64,000 bases of DNA from Pseudoalteromonas rubra (lineage in GTDB: Bacteria > Pseudomonadota > Gammaproteobacteria > Enterobacterales > Alteromonadaceae): contig NZ_CP013611.1 of the NCBI RefSeq assembly GCF_001482385.1, forward strand, positions 1,612,001-1,676,000. The letters run 5' to 3'. Within the stretch, counting starts at the first letter, position 1; each line of letters starts with the position of its first letter. The notes beneath the pieces were generated by a model. That model was not told the DNA's origin. It worked only from the letters and a program-made list of their open reading frames with translations, and did not search any database. A program made the position numbers and the translations under genes. Of this stretch, positions 9,690 through 19,594 are shown in pieces.

Positions 9690-10271
9690 TCACCGAAACA
9701 GTGGCTGTGTCACAAAGCCAATTTCCATAAAGGGCTGAGGTTCATGGCAGCTGATGATCACTTGTGCCGGATGATGTTTCAGCCAGCCTAACAACACATC
9801 CAGGCTGGCCTGATCCAGTGCCGCACTCGGCTCATCCAACACCAAATAAGGCGTATTACGCATCATGGCGTTAATGAGCTGACACTTTTTTTGATTGCCG
9901 GATGATAACGCGCCGTAACGGGTATCCAGAAACGGGGTAAAGGACAGTTGGTTTATCATCAGTTCTGGCCAGGGACATGCCCAGCTCTTTACCGTCAATT
10001 GCAATAACTGCCTGGCTGTCAAAAACTCGGGAAAGGGAATGGACTCACTGGCAAGCGCCACGACTCTTTGGGCTGCAGGCTGGGGTTGGCCGGCAAATAG
10101 CACTTCGCCATGAAAAGCGTCGTCCAGACCTGAAATGATTCTGAATAAGGTGCTTTTCCCCAGTCCGTTTGGCGCTTCAAGGCAAAGCTTTTGCTCTGCC
10201 AGTGCGGTACTATAGTCAGAGAAAACCGGTTCGTGCAGATACACTTTGGTCAGGTGTTTTATTTCTATCAT
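9690..10271 (-). CDS. Small ABC transporter ATP-binding protein
   Basis: This 193-residue nucleotide-binding domain has Walker A as APNGLGKST, signature LSSGNQKK, Walker B YLVLDEPS and an H-loop His in ISCHEPQ. The signature SGNQKK departs from the usual SGGQ: the second Gly is Asn. The protein is shorter than typical 220-250-residue ABC ATPases, like CcmA or ABC-2 subunits. With the membrane protein downstream it makes a two-gene export system of unknown cargo. Confidence 0.85.
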   Translation of the reverse strand: MIEIKHLTKVYLHEPVFSDYSTALAEQKLCLEAPNGLGKSTLFRIISGLDDAFHGEVLFAGQPQPAAQRVVALASESIPFPEFLTARQLLQLTVKSWACPWPELMINQLSFTPFLDTRYGALSSGNQKKCQLINAMMRNTPYLVLDEPSAALDQASLDVLLGWLKHHPAQVIISCHEPQPFMEIGFVTQPLFR

Positions 10272-10338
10272 ACAGGTCCTTGTTCATTGCCTGTTCCGAT
10301 ATTAACAAAACACCCTGACGCCGCATATACGCCCGTCG

Positions 10339-11244
10339 TTACAAAGTATGTCGGTTAAAAGCGCGCCCAGCATACTCAGAGATAAAAGTTTCGATAGCGC
10401 CACGCTTTTGCATCGTCACAAAGACTTGCTTGCCGTCTTTTCCACCAAAAGCAATATTGGTCGGATACTGGCCCTTGAGTGCAACCTTGCGCAGCAACTT
10501 GCCCTGCGCAGAGAGTATCACCACTTCGCCTGCGCCATAGCGCGCAACATAAAGATTACCGGCTTCATCACAACGCATGCCGTCCAGGCCATGATCCTCA
10601 AACTCATAAAACAGCTCAGGCTGACCTATCATGCCCTGCTCATCGAGCGAAAAAGCCCAGATCCGGCGCTGCACACTCTCATTGACATACAAAGTACGAT
10701 TATCCGGACTGACTTCGATACCATTTGTGGTGCCCATATTGGCGCGCAGCAACTGAGTCTGTCCGTCTGGTGAGATGCGCCAGAGTTGCCCCTGATCATT
10801 TTGCCAATCCGGATCACTGGCGAAGAGCACGCCATTATCGCTGATCGCCAAATCATTGGGCTGGTGCATTTTCGGGTTATGCGCCAGCACAGAAACCGAC
10901 TTATCGGGGGCCACCTTCAGGACATTGTGACCAGTGTAGTCAGCGATATACATATTGTCCCGGGCGTCAAAACGGATCCCATTGCCCGTGCTCCCTTCTG
11001 GTAAGGTCAGGTATAAGTTTGCCTCGCCGCGTCCGCTCACCTGGCCGACAGTACCCTGTTGCGCATAATTAACCGCAAATAGTACCCCATTACGATTAAC
11101 TGCCGGGCCCTCTACCCCCTCGGTGAATACCCCATCCGCAACCCAGTCCTGTGACTGATATAACGCAGGCCCCGATTGAGAAGAAACACAGGCAGCAAGC
11201 AGGCTCGCTGTCGCACCCAGGATAAAAACATGTCTTATTGGCAT
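10339..11244 (-). CDS. SMP-30/gluconolactonase-like beta-propeller lipoprotein
   Basis: The 301-residue protein has a lipoprotein signal ending in SLLAAC, then a six-bladed propeller of the SMP-30/gluconolaconase/LRE type (repeats such as LYLTLPEGSTGNGIRFDARDN and PNDLAISDNGVLFASDP). Acidic and Asn residues typical of the metal site are present (EGPAV, NGI, PNDLA, NGIEVSPD, DGMR). It probably hydrolyses a lactone or similar ester in the envelope; the substrate is unknown. The ATG giving MPIRHVF is preferred because AGGGAC precedes it, whereas the ATG six codons earlier has no ribosome site. Confidence 0.75.
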   Translation of the reverse strand: MPIRHVFILGATASLLAACVSSQSGPALYQSQDWVADGVFTEGVEGPAVNRNGVLFAVNYAQQGTVGQVSGRGEANLYLTLPEGSTGNGIRFDARDNMYIADYTGHNVLKVAPDKSVSVLAHNPKMHQPNDLAISDNGVLFASDPDWQNDQGQLWRISPDGQTQLLRANMGTTNGIEVSPDNRTLYVNESVQRRIWAFSLDEQGMIGQPELFYEFEDHGLDGMRCDEAGNLYVARYGAGEVVILSAQGKLLRKVALKGQYPTNIAFGGKDGKQVFVTMQKRGAIETFISEYAGRAFNRHTL

Positions 11245-11339
11245 AGCTTTGTCCCTAAACATAAAAGTCTGAGTATGCGGTTTCGTACACGGGCTGTGAA
11301 TTGAGAAATATTCACACTGAGCATAGGGCTGAGCGCTCC

Positions 11340-13607
11340 TCAGAACTTATAGCGCACTTTTAACAATATCGAATCCTGCATTGGGGCTTGCCAGAGCTGC
11401 TTTGCACTCTCCAGCCAGGCCTCTGAGCCAATCTGACTGCGGGGCAATCTGTCACCTGTCGCTGCGCCACGACGATAAACCAGAAACAAATCTGACAGTG
11501 CGCCCATCCGGTAACGGAGTTTAAACTGACTGGACAAGCGGCGATCTTCAAAGCTGGTGTCTACTCCATTTAATAACTGTCGCTGGTGGTCCTGTAGCGC
11601 AAAAACCTGATCACTGCGTGCTTCCAGTACCGCCCACTCAAGGGTCGAGGAGAATTCCAACTTATCCGTTATCAAGCCACTGACCTGAATTTTATTAACG
11701 AAAAAGTCCCGTTCATACTGTGTGACCTGATCCGTGTCGCTTGCCACCAGCCAGCCATCTCCAGTGCGATAAAAGTTATTAAACTTAAGCGTCCAGTTTG
11801 GATGTGGCAACCAGGTCAAATCAACGGCATACTGTTGCGCACTGCCCGCAAATCCTTCCTGATCATATTCAAAGCTGGCAGCCCATGAGAACTTGCCTAT
11901 GTAGGGGCTGATATACATTACTCGCGTTTCCCAATTACCCGGCTCTTCGAATGCCTGGCTCTGGCGACCTATGTTGTCCTGCCAGCCATCGCTGATCCGG
12001 TCAATATGAAAGTCAACCTGACCCCCATTTGCCAGCAACCATTGGCTGAGATAGGCCTGCCGGGCCGGTAATTTCAAACCCTCACTATTGGCTTCATAAC
12101 GCACAGTAAGTGAGTGCTTAATGCGTGCTAACCAGTGACTCTGAGTATTGATTGCATGACTCAACTTCGCCTCACTATACTGCCAATTGTTCCGCTGTGA
12201 ATACCCTAAATCACTGTTATTAAATCTTTTATTTAGCTTAAGGTAACGCCCTTCCAGACTCGTATTTGGCGAGAACTGATACCCCAGCTGCAACGAGGCC
12301 CCATTGCCCGTTTGTTCGCTCACTTGTTCGACCTGGCTTGCCAGCAACGCCCCCTGAAACGACCAGGTTGCGCTTTGATATTGACTGTCCCAGGCCATGG
12401 TTGATGCATTGCGATCCAGCCAGGGGCGATCTGTATAAGTGGCCAGTAATCCCGATTGCCAGTGCTTTTGCCTATATTTAGCCCGAGCGGCATAAAAGCG
12501 CTTACCGGCATCACTGTCTAAGTCCTTTTCTTTTACTGCAAAGGCACCCACTTGCAACGTCTCGCCCTGATGCACAAATCGGGTAGCCAAATCTATGGGT
12601 GTAATAAACTCACTGCCATCATCACTGCCCGCACCAATTCGACGGGTGTGGATAAGCTTAGTATCCTGCAATGCCTGAACATTGAATACAGCAATGTCCT
12701 GGGTAAAGAATGGTCGCTTGTCACTGCGGAGTGTTTCAACCGCACTGTAGTTGATATCCACTTCATCACTGTCCACCTGGCCAAAATCCGGGTTCACCGC
12801 CACCGACAATTTCTGATGATGATTGGGCTTGTAAAACAAATCGAAACCCACGTCACTGTCGCTGTTGTCCGTGGCCTGGTCGGCAAAATGTTGCTGATGA
12901 CTAAAATATGGCACAAAACTTAACTGACTATGGCTAGGGATCGCCGATTCCAGCTTAGGCATGGCAAGGAAAAAGTCACTATTACTGGTCGTTTGCTTTT
13001 GATTTGCATAGATATAATTTTTACTGAGGTCATAAAGCTGAATAGATACGCCGATTTCTCCTTGCTCACTGTCCGTATTATGTGCTGGATTATAAAACGA
13101 CACCGTATGCCAGGGGATGAATACCTCTGTGGACCAGTGATCTTCCGCTTCAAATGTTGCTGACTGCCAGTCTCCATCCCAGTCACTGTCCTTAGTCAGC
13201 TGCGTCGTGAGCACAGCGTCCTGGGTACCCCCGCCCAATGTAACGGCAAACTCATACGCGCCGCTGCCATCACCGGCAAAATCCACAACAATCCGGTTAA
13301 ACTCAGCCTGCATAAAGGCATCCTGAATATTAAACTGCTTCTGCCGGCTTGCCTCATCCTGATAATTGATAATACCTATGTACACACCTGATTGGTCGCT
13401 CAATACACGGGCATGCACCTTATCAGTATGCTCAGTTAAGGTTGCCGGAACCACCTGGTAAAATCGATTAAATTGTCGGGCCGTTTGCCACAACGCTTCG
13501 TCCAGACGACCATCAAGCTTGATGGTCGTGTTGTGTGTTTGATTTGCCCATAGCGCCTGACTGCTCAATGCCCCACTGATGCACAAGGCGAGATAATACT
13601 GCTTCAT
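11340..13607 (-). CDS. CBM9-like plus DUF5916 outer-membrane protein
   Basis: A 755-residue secreted protein: signal peptide (MKQYYLALCISGALSSQALWA), an N-terminal beta-sandwich of the CBM9-like type (TIKLDGRLDEALWQTA, about residues 25-180), then a long region rich in alternating aromatic strands ending in KVRYKF, typical of an outer-membrane beta-barrel. This is the layout of DUF5916 proteins. The start follows GGGAGC and leaves a clean signal peptide; an upstream ATG adds 17 residues without one. It is divergent from the CadC-like regulator at 13883, with about 275 bp between starts, suggesting direct control. Confidence 0.75.
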   Translation of the reverse strand: MKQYYLALCISGALSSQALWANQTHNTTIKLDGRLDEALWQTARQFNRFYQVVPATLTEHTDKVHARVLSDQSGVYIGIINYQDEASRQKQFNIQDAFMQAEFNRIVVDFAGDGSGAYEFAVTLGGGTQDAVLTTQLTKDSDWDGDWQSATFEAEDHWSTEVFIPWHTVSFYNPAHNTDSEQGEIGVSIQLYDLSKNYIYANQKQTTSNSDFFLAMPKLESAIPSHSQLSFVPYFSHQQHFADQATDNSDSDVGFDLFYKPNHHQKLSVAVNPDFGQVDSDEVDINYSAVETLRSDKRPFFTQDIAVFNVQALQDTKLIHTRRIGAGSDDGSEFITPIDLATRFVHQGETLQVGAFAVKEKDLDSDAGKRFYAARAKYRQKHWQSGLLATYTDRPWLDRNASTMAWDSQYQSATWSFQGALLASQVEQVSEQTGNGASLQLGYQFSPNTSLEGRYLKLNKRFNNSDLGYSQRNNWQYSEAKLSHAINTQSHWLARIKHSLTVRYEANSEGLKLPARQAYLSQWLLANGGQVDFHIDRISDGWQDNIGRQSQAFEEPGNWETRVMYISPYIGKFSWAASFEYDQEGFAGSAQQYAVDLTWLPHPNWTLKFNNFYRTGDGWLVASDTDQVTQYERDFFVNKIQVSGLITDKLEFSSTLEWAVLEARSDQVFALQDHQRQLLNGVDTSFEDRRLSSQFKLRYRMGALSDLFLVYRRGAATGDRLPRSQIGSEAWLESAKQLWQAPMQDSILLKVRYKF

Positions 13608-13882
13608 ATGACTGCTCCCGATATGAGTGACTGCACTTATTGCAACAGAAAAGCGCAACAGAAAAGCTGAAAGTTTCCTGAAGAAGCGTGATCAAGCTCT
13701 GATGATTATTGACTTTGTTCTGAACTAGGTTAGTTTCTGCTAATAATACATGACCGGCTTAAGCTAACAGCTGCTGTGTTTTAAAAATAACAATGAATGC
13801 AATGAAAAAAAGCCAGAGCCCAAAGCGCGGTTACAGCACCGATAAAGACTGCAGGCATGGAATCATCTACAAAGGATCCAAT

Positions 13883-15898
13883 ATGGAAACATCCACACGC
13901 GCTCAACATTATCACTTCCTGTCCTGGCAGTTTGATGCCAGCCAGGATGAATTGCGCGCGCCTGACAGCCAAGTGGCGGTAAAATTAGAGCCTCAGGTTG
14001 CCAGGCTACTCGAGCTGTTTGTCTGCGCACCGGATAAGGTGCTGTCACGCTCGACGCTGAATGAGGCATTGTGGCCAGACACCATTGTCGAATCTAACAG
14101 CCTGTATCAGTTGCTGACTAAATTACGCCGGGTGCTGAATGATAGTGCCAGGCAGCCCCGCTTTATCAAAACGGTGCCCAAACGTGGGTACGTGTTTATT
14201 GCGCCGGTAGAACGGCATCAGCCGACCTCTCAATTGAACGTGCATGCTGATACTGAGATCCAGCGCGCCACCGGGACCAATCCTCATATCAGATTCAAAA
14301 AGCGTGCACTGATGGCAGCAATACCTGTCGTCACTGCGTGCTTCAGTGCTATAGCTTACTTTTCCTCAGTACCTGATCCCATCACGCTCCCCCAGTATGA
14401 GGTCGAGGATATAACCTTTGAGCTGGGACTGGAATTTGATGTTGCAGCCCACACCACATTGCCGCTATTGGCCTATGTTGACGACTTTAAAACCCTGGTC
14501 ATTTCAGATAAACAAGGCAATGTCACTCAGCGCCTGCATTTTGACGACCGGGTCGCCAAACCAGCCTGGCACCCCACTAAAGGCTGGCTGGCATTTTGGC
14601 AATATCAGGGTGATGGCTGCACCTTATTGATTGTAAATGCGCAAGGGCAACAACTAAATCAGTCGCAGGCCATCCCCTGTTATCAAATTCAGACGCCAAG
14701 CTGGCAATCAAACACGCTGCTTATTGCCACGGTACGTACCAAATCAGGGACACTCCCTTATCAATATAATATTGATAATAATAAATATATTTCTATTCCA
14801 CTAAAGCTGAACAACGGTGATAAGCTCATCACAACACTACGAGGCTGGGACAACCAAACCTACTACCTGATCAAAGATGCCAGTCAACATAGCCGTCTGG
14901 TTACCCTCGATGGTACAGTTCAGATGCGCTGGTCTTACCCTGTCTGGTTGATTGCTTACGATCCTCAGCACCATAGCATGATCACCAATGACAGCAGCAA
15001 GCACCATAATCTGATTGCCACAACCCGAGACGGGCATGAATACCCAGTTATTGCCACACCGCAAGGGATCTTCAGTAGTCTGAGTATTGACAACCAGGGC
15101 AATATCTTTAGTGCCGCAGAAAACTGGCAGGTGAATATTCGTGACAAAGACAATCTGCCCATTTTCTCAAGTTCAAGCCATGACTATCTGCCGGTTACCA
15201 ATAGCCTCGGGGAAACCGCCTTTATGTCACGCCGCACTGGCGCATGTGAGATTTATCTGCACAGTCATGATCGGGTTACTCAGCTCACGCATCACAAAGG
15301 CAATGGCTATGTGAACTTTGTCACCTGGAGCCCTGACAACGCCTACATCCTTGCCAACCGCGAAACACGATTACTATTGCTCGACCGCACCGGCGTACAG
15401 GAAGCCTTTACCCCTCAGCTGTCACTTCCACTCAGACACTTTGGCTGGTTAGATACTGACACTCTGTGGGCCACAGATGGTCATGAGGTCGTTATTTACA
15501 CAAAAAGCGGCCACTTTAAACACCGTATAACCATGCCATCTGATCTGTTGCTATACGACTACCAAACTCAAAACTGGCTGATTTTTAAAGACTCAATGAT
15601 TTATCGCACAGCCGATCTGGCGGGCACGTTTGATAATGCAATGCCGCTCACAACGCTCAAGCCCCAGGCTTATCATCAGGTGACGAACCCCAGGCTGAGA
15701 GATGGCTTCCTTTACTGGCAAAGTGCCTGGTCAAAGACCGACCATATCTGGCGCTTATCGCTTGATGGCAATACCCAACCAGAACTCCTGAAAACGCAAA
15801 ACCTGTTGTGGCACTACGATATTGCCGCGGATGGCACCTTGCTGATTGCCAAAATGGAGTCGGTGGAGGGAGATATTAAGCGGCTGAGCGTCAAATAG
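13883..15898 (+). CDS. CadC/ToxR-like membrane transcriptional regulator with periplasmic propeller
   Basis: The 671-residue protein has an OmpR/PhoB-type winged helix at about residues 10-110 (VARLLELFVCAPDKVLSRSTLNEALWPD, then TVPKRGYVFIAPVE). A single membrane helix follows at about 142-163 (ALMAAIPVVTACFSAIAYF), then about 500 residues of TolB/WD40-like repeats predicted to lie in the periplasm. Such one-component regulators sense an outside signal and act on DNA while membrane-bound. AAGGATCC before ATG 13883 favours this start over an ATG 30 codons earlier. The divergent DUF5916 gene is the likely target. Confidence 0.8.
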   Translation: METSTRAQHYHFLSWQFDASQDELRAPDSQVAVKLEPQVARLLELFVCAPDKVLSRSTLNEALWPDTIVESNSLYQLLTKLRRVLNDSARQPRFIKTVPKRGYVFIAPVERHQPTSQLNVHADTEIQRATGTNPHIRFKKRALMAAIPVVTACFSAIAYFSSVPDPITLPQYEVEDITFELGLEFDVAAHTTLPLLAYVDDFKTLVISDKQGNVTQRLHFDDRVAKPAWHPTKGWLAFWQYQGDGCTLLIVNAQGQQLNQSQAIPCYQIQTPSWQSNTLLIATVRTKSGTLPYQYNIDNNKYISIPLKLNNGDKLITTLRGWDNQTYYLIKDASQHSRLVTLDGTVQMRWSYPVWLIAYDPQHHSMITNDSSKHHNLIATTRDGHEYPVIATPQGIFSSLSIDNQGNIFSAAENWQVNIRDKDNLPIFSSSSHDYLPVTNSLGETAFMSRRTGACEIYLHSHDRVTQLTHHKGNGYVNFVTWSPDNAYILANRETRLLLLDRTGVQEAFTPQLSLPLRHFGWLDTDTLWATDGHEVVIYTKSGHFKHRITMPSDLLLYDYQTQNWLIFKDSMIYRTADLAGTFDNAMPLTTLKPQAYHQVTNPRLRDGFLYWQSAWSKTDHIWRLSLDGNTQPELLKTQNLLWHYDIAADGTLLIAKMESVEGDIKRLSVK

Positions 15899-16016
15899 AA
15901 AACGACTAGATGGTACAGTCTGATTACCTAATTGGTTTTGCATTTTGGGGGCCCTGTGTCACCTAATTGACCAGGACCCCCACTACACCTTAAGCTTAGT
16001 TTTAACTTAAGAGATG

Positions 16017-16934
16017 TTAAAGCGTTTTCATAAATGTCTGAATTTTTTCAGCAATAAAAGGCAGCTCCTCTTCTAGTGCAAAATGTCCGGTGTCAAGGAT
16101 ATGAAAATCAATATTTTGCAGGTCTCGCTTATAGGGATGTGCTCCCTGCTCGGGGAAAATATAATCTCCTTTGCCCCACACCAATAATGTTTTAGGCTGA
16201 TGTTCTCTAAAGTAGGCCTGCCATTTTGGGTAGTGTAACAAGTTTGTTCCATACGAATAAAACAAAGCAAGCTGAATCTCCTGGTTACCAGGTCTGTCCA
16301 ACAGCGCCTGATCGATAAGCCAGTTATCCGGACTGATCCGTTGTGGGTTACGTGTACCATTTGTGTATTGCCATTGAGTTGCGTCAATGGTCAGCAATGC
16401 ATCCGCCAGTGCCTGACCCGTTTCAGTGCTCTTGTCTGCCCAATATTGTTTAATTGGTTCCCAAAACTCACCTAGCCCCTCTTCGTAGGCATTGCCATTT
16501 TGAATAATTAGGCCCTCTACCCTATGCGGATTGCCAGATGCGATACGAAAGCCGATTGGCGCACCGTAATCCATTAAGTACAACGAGAACGTATCAACCC
16601 CAACCTGACCCAGGAACTTTTCAGTAATAGCTGCCAGATTATCAAAGCTATACTCAAAATCATTAACAGACGGCATAGTGCTGTTGCCAAAACCGGGGTA
16701 ATCCGGTGCAATCACATGATAGTCACCTGACAATGCCGGGATCAGGTTACGGTACATATGTGATGAAGTTGGAAAGCCATGCAACAATACAATTGTTTTG
16801 TTGGCCCGGTTGCCCGCTTCACGATAAAAAATTGACAACCCTTCTACCTCAGCCCGCTTGTACATTACTTCATTGAAACAATGCGTTTCAGTGGTTTTGG
16901 TTTGATCTATTTGATTGGCATTATTTGTATTCAT
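16017..16934 (-). CDS. Alpha/beta hydrolase, haloalkane dehalogenase / epoxide hydrolase type
   Basis: A 305-residue alpha/beta-fold enzyme with oxyanion motif [15 protein letters not shown] and nucleophile elbow LMDYGAP, so the nucleophile is Asp as in haloalkane dehalogenases and epoxide hydrolases, not Ser. The catalytic His is in DTGHFALEE near the C-terminus; the helical cap lies about residues 140-230. No signal peptide; cytoplasmic. AGGTGT precedes the ATG. It is divergent from the LysR gene at 17078, which probably regulates it. The substrate cannot be decided from the sequence. Confidence 0.85.
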   Translation of the reverse strand: MNTNNANQIDQTKTTETHCFNEVMYKRAEVEGLSIFYREAGNRANKTIVLLHGFPTSSHMYRNLIPALSGDYHVIAPDYPGFGNSTMPSVNDFEYSFDNLAAITEKFLGQVGVDTFSLYLMDYGAPIGFRIASGNPHRVEGLIIQNGNAYEEGLGEFWEPIKQYWADKSTETGQALADALLTIDATQWQYTNGTRNPQRISPDNWLIDQALLDRPGNQEIQLALFYSYGTNLLHYPKWQAYFREHQPKTLLVWGKGDYIFPEQGAHPYKRDLQNIDFHILDTGHFALEEELPFIAEKIQTFMKTL

Positions 16935-17077
16935 AGTGACACCTATTTCCAGTGGTAAAATGTACTTACTGGCACGCAGTAAGTGTGACGTTCGATAGGT
17001 GCATTATGTTTTACTCGACTACATCAATAAACCGGCATAATATGAACTTAAAATCCACAATATGTTGACAATAAACT

Positions 17078-17962
17078 ATGGATACAATCGATGGGCTCAA
17101 AGCCATGGTCGCGGTTGCTGAGTGTCAGTCCTTTACCAGTGCAAGTGAGCGGCTAGGTATGTCAAAGTCTCTGGTTAGTAAGTACGTCTCACAGTTAGAA
17201 CAGCAAACCTGTATAAAAATGTTCAACCGGACGACTCGTCGAGTATTGCTGACTGAATCCGGAAAAATTTTTTATCACCAAGCGCTTACGGTGCTGTCAC
17301 ATTATCATCAGATGCTGGAAAGCGCGCAAAGCCTACATAACAGAGTCTCTGGTACCTTAAGAGTCAGCGCCCCTTATGCACTGGGAGAAACGAAACTCGC
17401 CAGAATATTACCGAAATTTATGCAATCGTATCCCGAACTAAGAATCGATTTACTGATGTCTAATGCCAGTGTCAATATGATTGAGGAAGGGATAGATGTG
17501 CGCCTGCGCGTTGGGCAACTCAGCGACTCATCACTGATTGTCAGGAAAATTACCCAATATCCACTCGTTGCTTGCGCCTCGCCCGAATACCTGGCAAAGC
17601 AGGGCCACCCGCAGAATCCGGAACAACTGTGTAAGCACAGCTGTATCATAGATCGCAATTATAAAATGGCGGATCGATGGCAGTTTACTCACCTGCGAAC
17701 CCGAGATACAGACACCATAGAGGTACCCAACCAACTGAGCGTAAACAGCCCGACAGCCTCCCGCGAGCTGGCAAAACAGGGAGCTGGCGTTATTCTTTGC
17801 CCGATTTTTGTCGTTGAGGAAGCGATAGAAAAGGGGGAGCTCATAGTGTTATTCAGTGATTACATGACCTCGCAAGTCGCCCTTCAGGCGGTTTACCCTC
17901 ACCGCGATTACACCCCCAGAAAACTGGTGACTTTCATTGATTTCTTGAAACAACACCTCTGA
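17078..17962 (+). CDS. LysR-family transcriptional regulator
   Basis: The 294-residue protein has the LysR helix-turn-helix in the first 60 residues (TSASERLGMSKSLVSKYVSQLEQQ, then LFNRTTRRV-type end of the wing) and a periplasmic-binding-like effector domain from about residue 90. It is of the CrgA/DsdC-like subgroup that starts MDTIDGLKAMVAVAE. Its start lies 143 bp from the divergent hydrolase gene, the classic LysR arrangement. Confidence 0.92.
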   Translation: MDTIDGLKAMVAVAECQSFTSASERLGMSKSLVSKYVSQLEQQTCIKMFNRTTRRVLLTESGKIFYHQALTVLSHYHQMLESAQSLHNRVSGTLRVSAPYALGETKLARILPKFMQSYPELRIDLLMSNASVNMIEEGIDVRLRVGQLSDSSLIVRKITQYPLVACASPEYLAKQGHPQNPEQLCKHSCIIDRNYKMADRWQFTHLRTRDTDTIEVPNQLSVNSPTASRELAKQGAGVILCPIFVVEEAIEKGELIVLFSDYMTSQVALQAVYPHRDYTPRKLVTFIDFLKQHL

Positions 17963-17972
17963 GAGTGATCAG

Positions 17973-18743
17973 TCAGGGAAGTTTAGGGGCAAACTCCCCC
18001 TGTAATAGCCGTTGCCACTGACGCTCAAACTCCCCTGAAGCTTTGAGCTTTTTCAGGCCTGCATTAAAACGCGTGCGCAGCGTATTGCTGCTCGCTATGG
18101 ATTTTGGAAACAGTACATGCGCCCGATAGTTTAAAAAAGGCTTAGGGTGCGCCTGTATCTGGTCTTTCGGCATAGACGGAAAGTGTTCTGCCAGTAGGCT
18201 TTGCATCGCCGTTTCACTGAGCAAAATCAAATCGACGCGATCATTAAGCAGCATGTTCAGATTAAGCCGGTCATTACTGACCATAATTACATCCAGCTCC
18301 CCCTTTTGCATCGCCTGATGAAACGCTGGTACATATTCGTATCCTAAAATCGCGCCTATCCGATAGGGCTTAAGATCGTCAATGCTGTGCCATTGTGGCA
18401 ACGGCGTGTCAGCCCTGAAATAGAGTAACAGCTGGCCACGATAGAGCTCATCGCTACAATAAAAGTGTTGTTGATATTCGCGTTCGCAAACCCAGTAAGA
18501 GGCCATGTCATACTTACCTTGCTGCGCAGCTTGGAAACTGCGCTTCCAGGGCAAATAAACAAACTCGGCGCTTAGCCCTGCCTCTGCAAGTACCTGACGT
18601 ATGAGGTGATTGACAAAGCCATCGTCAACAAGCTTGCTCCCGGTAAACGGTGGATACTCACCAGTAGCAATGCGAACAGGTTCACTTGCCTGAACCGACT
18701 GCAATAAAAATATCAAAAAAAGTAGAGCTATTTTTTGCATCAT
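17973..18743 (-). CDS. Periplasmic solute-binding protein, family 3 type
   Basis: The 256-residue protein has a signal peptide (MMQKIALLFLIFLLQSVQA) and the family-3 amino-acid-binding fold (RIATGEYPPFTGSKL, FQAAQQGKYDMAS, DVIMVSNDRLNLNMLLNDRVDLILLSE). No transporter genes adjoin, so it may be an orphan binding protein or a sensor-like member of the family common in Alteromonadales. It is convergent with the LysR gene, 10 bp away. Confidence 0.8.
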   Translation of the reverse strand: MMQKIALLFLIFLLQSVQASEPVRIATGEYPPFTGSKLVDDGFVNHLIRQVLAEAGLSAEFVYLPWKRSFQAAQQGKYDMASYWVCEREYQQHFYCSDELYRGQLLLYFRADTPLPQWHSIDDLKPYRIGAILGYEYVPAFHQAMQKGELDVIMVSNDRLNLNMLLNDRVDLILLSETAMQSLLAEHFPSMPKDQIQAHPKPFLNYRAHVLFPKSIASSNTLRTRFNAGLKKLKASGEFERQWQRLLQGEFAPKLP

Positions 18744-18814
18744 ACCGCTTACATAAACGGGGCTTTGATATAAATATAGGAGGTTGGAGAGTAATGTGTT
18801 ACTGGCAAATTAAT

Positions 18815-18846
18815 AAAAAATCGAGCTATGAACAGCTCGATTTTTC
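18815..18846 (-). terminator. Terminator of the small-gene pair at 18857-19512
   Basis: An AAATCGAGCT / AGCTCGATTT stem with a short loop is followed on the minus strand by TTTTTTATT. It lies 11 bp after the end of the 86-residue gene and upstream of the binding-protein gene. Confidence 0.85.
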
Positions 18847-18856
18847 ATTCAACGAG

Positions 18857-19117
18857 TTATGAACTCTCAGTAATGTCATCTAACTGAATGTCATTACAGG
18901 CTTGAGTGTAGCTAATTTCACTCGCAACAACGCTTGACGGATAGTGAATTATCCACTTTCTCAGGTTCTTCAAAACAGTATAGTCACAGCTTTTCGTTAT
19001 GATATTTCCGCGAATAAACTGCGTTCTATTCCCCGATTTTATTTTGATTGTTTGCTGGACTGTATTGTTAGTATATGAAGAATTAAAAGAGATCAGCATA
19101 GTAGCAAAATCCAGCAT
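18857..19117 (-). CDS. Small protein of unknown function coupled to membrane protein
   Basis: An 86-residue frame with two cysteines and no recognised domain. Its ATG overlaps the stop of the preceding gene as TAATG, so translation is probably coupled, and a clear terminator follows. AT-rich relative to flanking genes. I do not recognise it; reality is supported by the coupling and the terminator only. Confidence 0.5.
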   Translation of the reverse strand: MLDFATMLISFNSSYTNNTVQQTIKIKSGNRTQFIRGNIITKSCDYTVLKNLRKWIIHYPSSVVASEISYTQACNDIQLDDITESS

Positions 19118-19512
19118 TACAACTTCATATCAGTCATTTTCTGTTGTTCTTTTAACCACAGTTTATCAGACCTAAATGCGTACATAAAAACGGGATAGGA
19201 TATAAACAAAAGTAAGCCAAATGTCCCCAGAGAAAACACCAGCTGAATTAAGCTAAAGTGATTAATTGTAAATACAACTCCCCACAAAACGACCAAACTA
19301 CCCGGAACTAAAATAGTAAGTACGAAGGTTAGGATGGCTATCACTTTGCTTCCAATTGCCACCCCATAACCATACATAGGTATCAGTATTAAACAGTACA
19401 ATATGAGCGATACAAAAGTGTTAAGATCTATATGCTCTTTAAATGGTAAGCCAATAAACTCAAGTGCAGTGATGAAGGCTGTAAAGCCAAATAGCATTTT
19501 CCACTTTTTCAC
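19117..19512 (-). CDS. Four-helix membrane protein, unknown function
   Basis: About 131 residues with four hydrophobic helices (MLFGFTAFITALEFIGLPF, FVSLILYCLILIPMYGYGVA, VIAILTFVLTILVPGSLVVLWGVVF and LVFSLGTFGLLLFISYPVFMYAF). An ATG two codons upstream directly abuts the AAGGGG ribosome site, so the GTG at 19510-19512, 6 nt after it, is the likelier start. It is first in a two-gene unit. Function not recognised. Confidence 0.55.
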   Translation of the reverse strand: MKKWKMLFGFTAFITALEFIGLPFKEHIDLNTFVSLILYCLILIPMYGYGVAIGSKVIAILTFVLTILVPGSLVVLWGVVFTINHFSLIQLVFSLGTFGLLLFISYPVFMYAFRSDKLWLKEQQKMTDMKL

Positions 19513-19594
19513 AACCATCCCCTTAATGCATCAGCCTTATTCAACGGCGAGAAGTAGCAGGCAATACTTTAATCAAAGCGCTACCTGTAATCCC

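Noticed and set aside
15947..15980. Inverted repeat GGGGGCCCTG...CAGGACCCCC between the CadC-like gene and the hydrolase
   Set aside because: The stem has a mismatch and no T-run on either strand, so I do not call it a terminator, although it may work between convergent genes.
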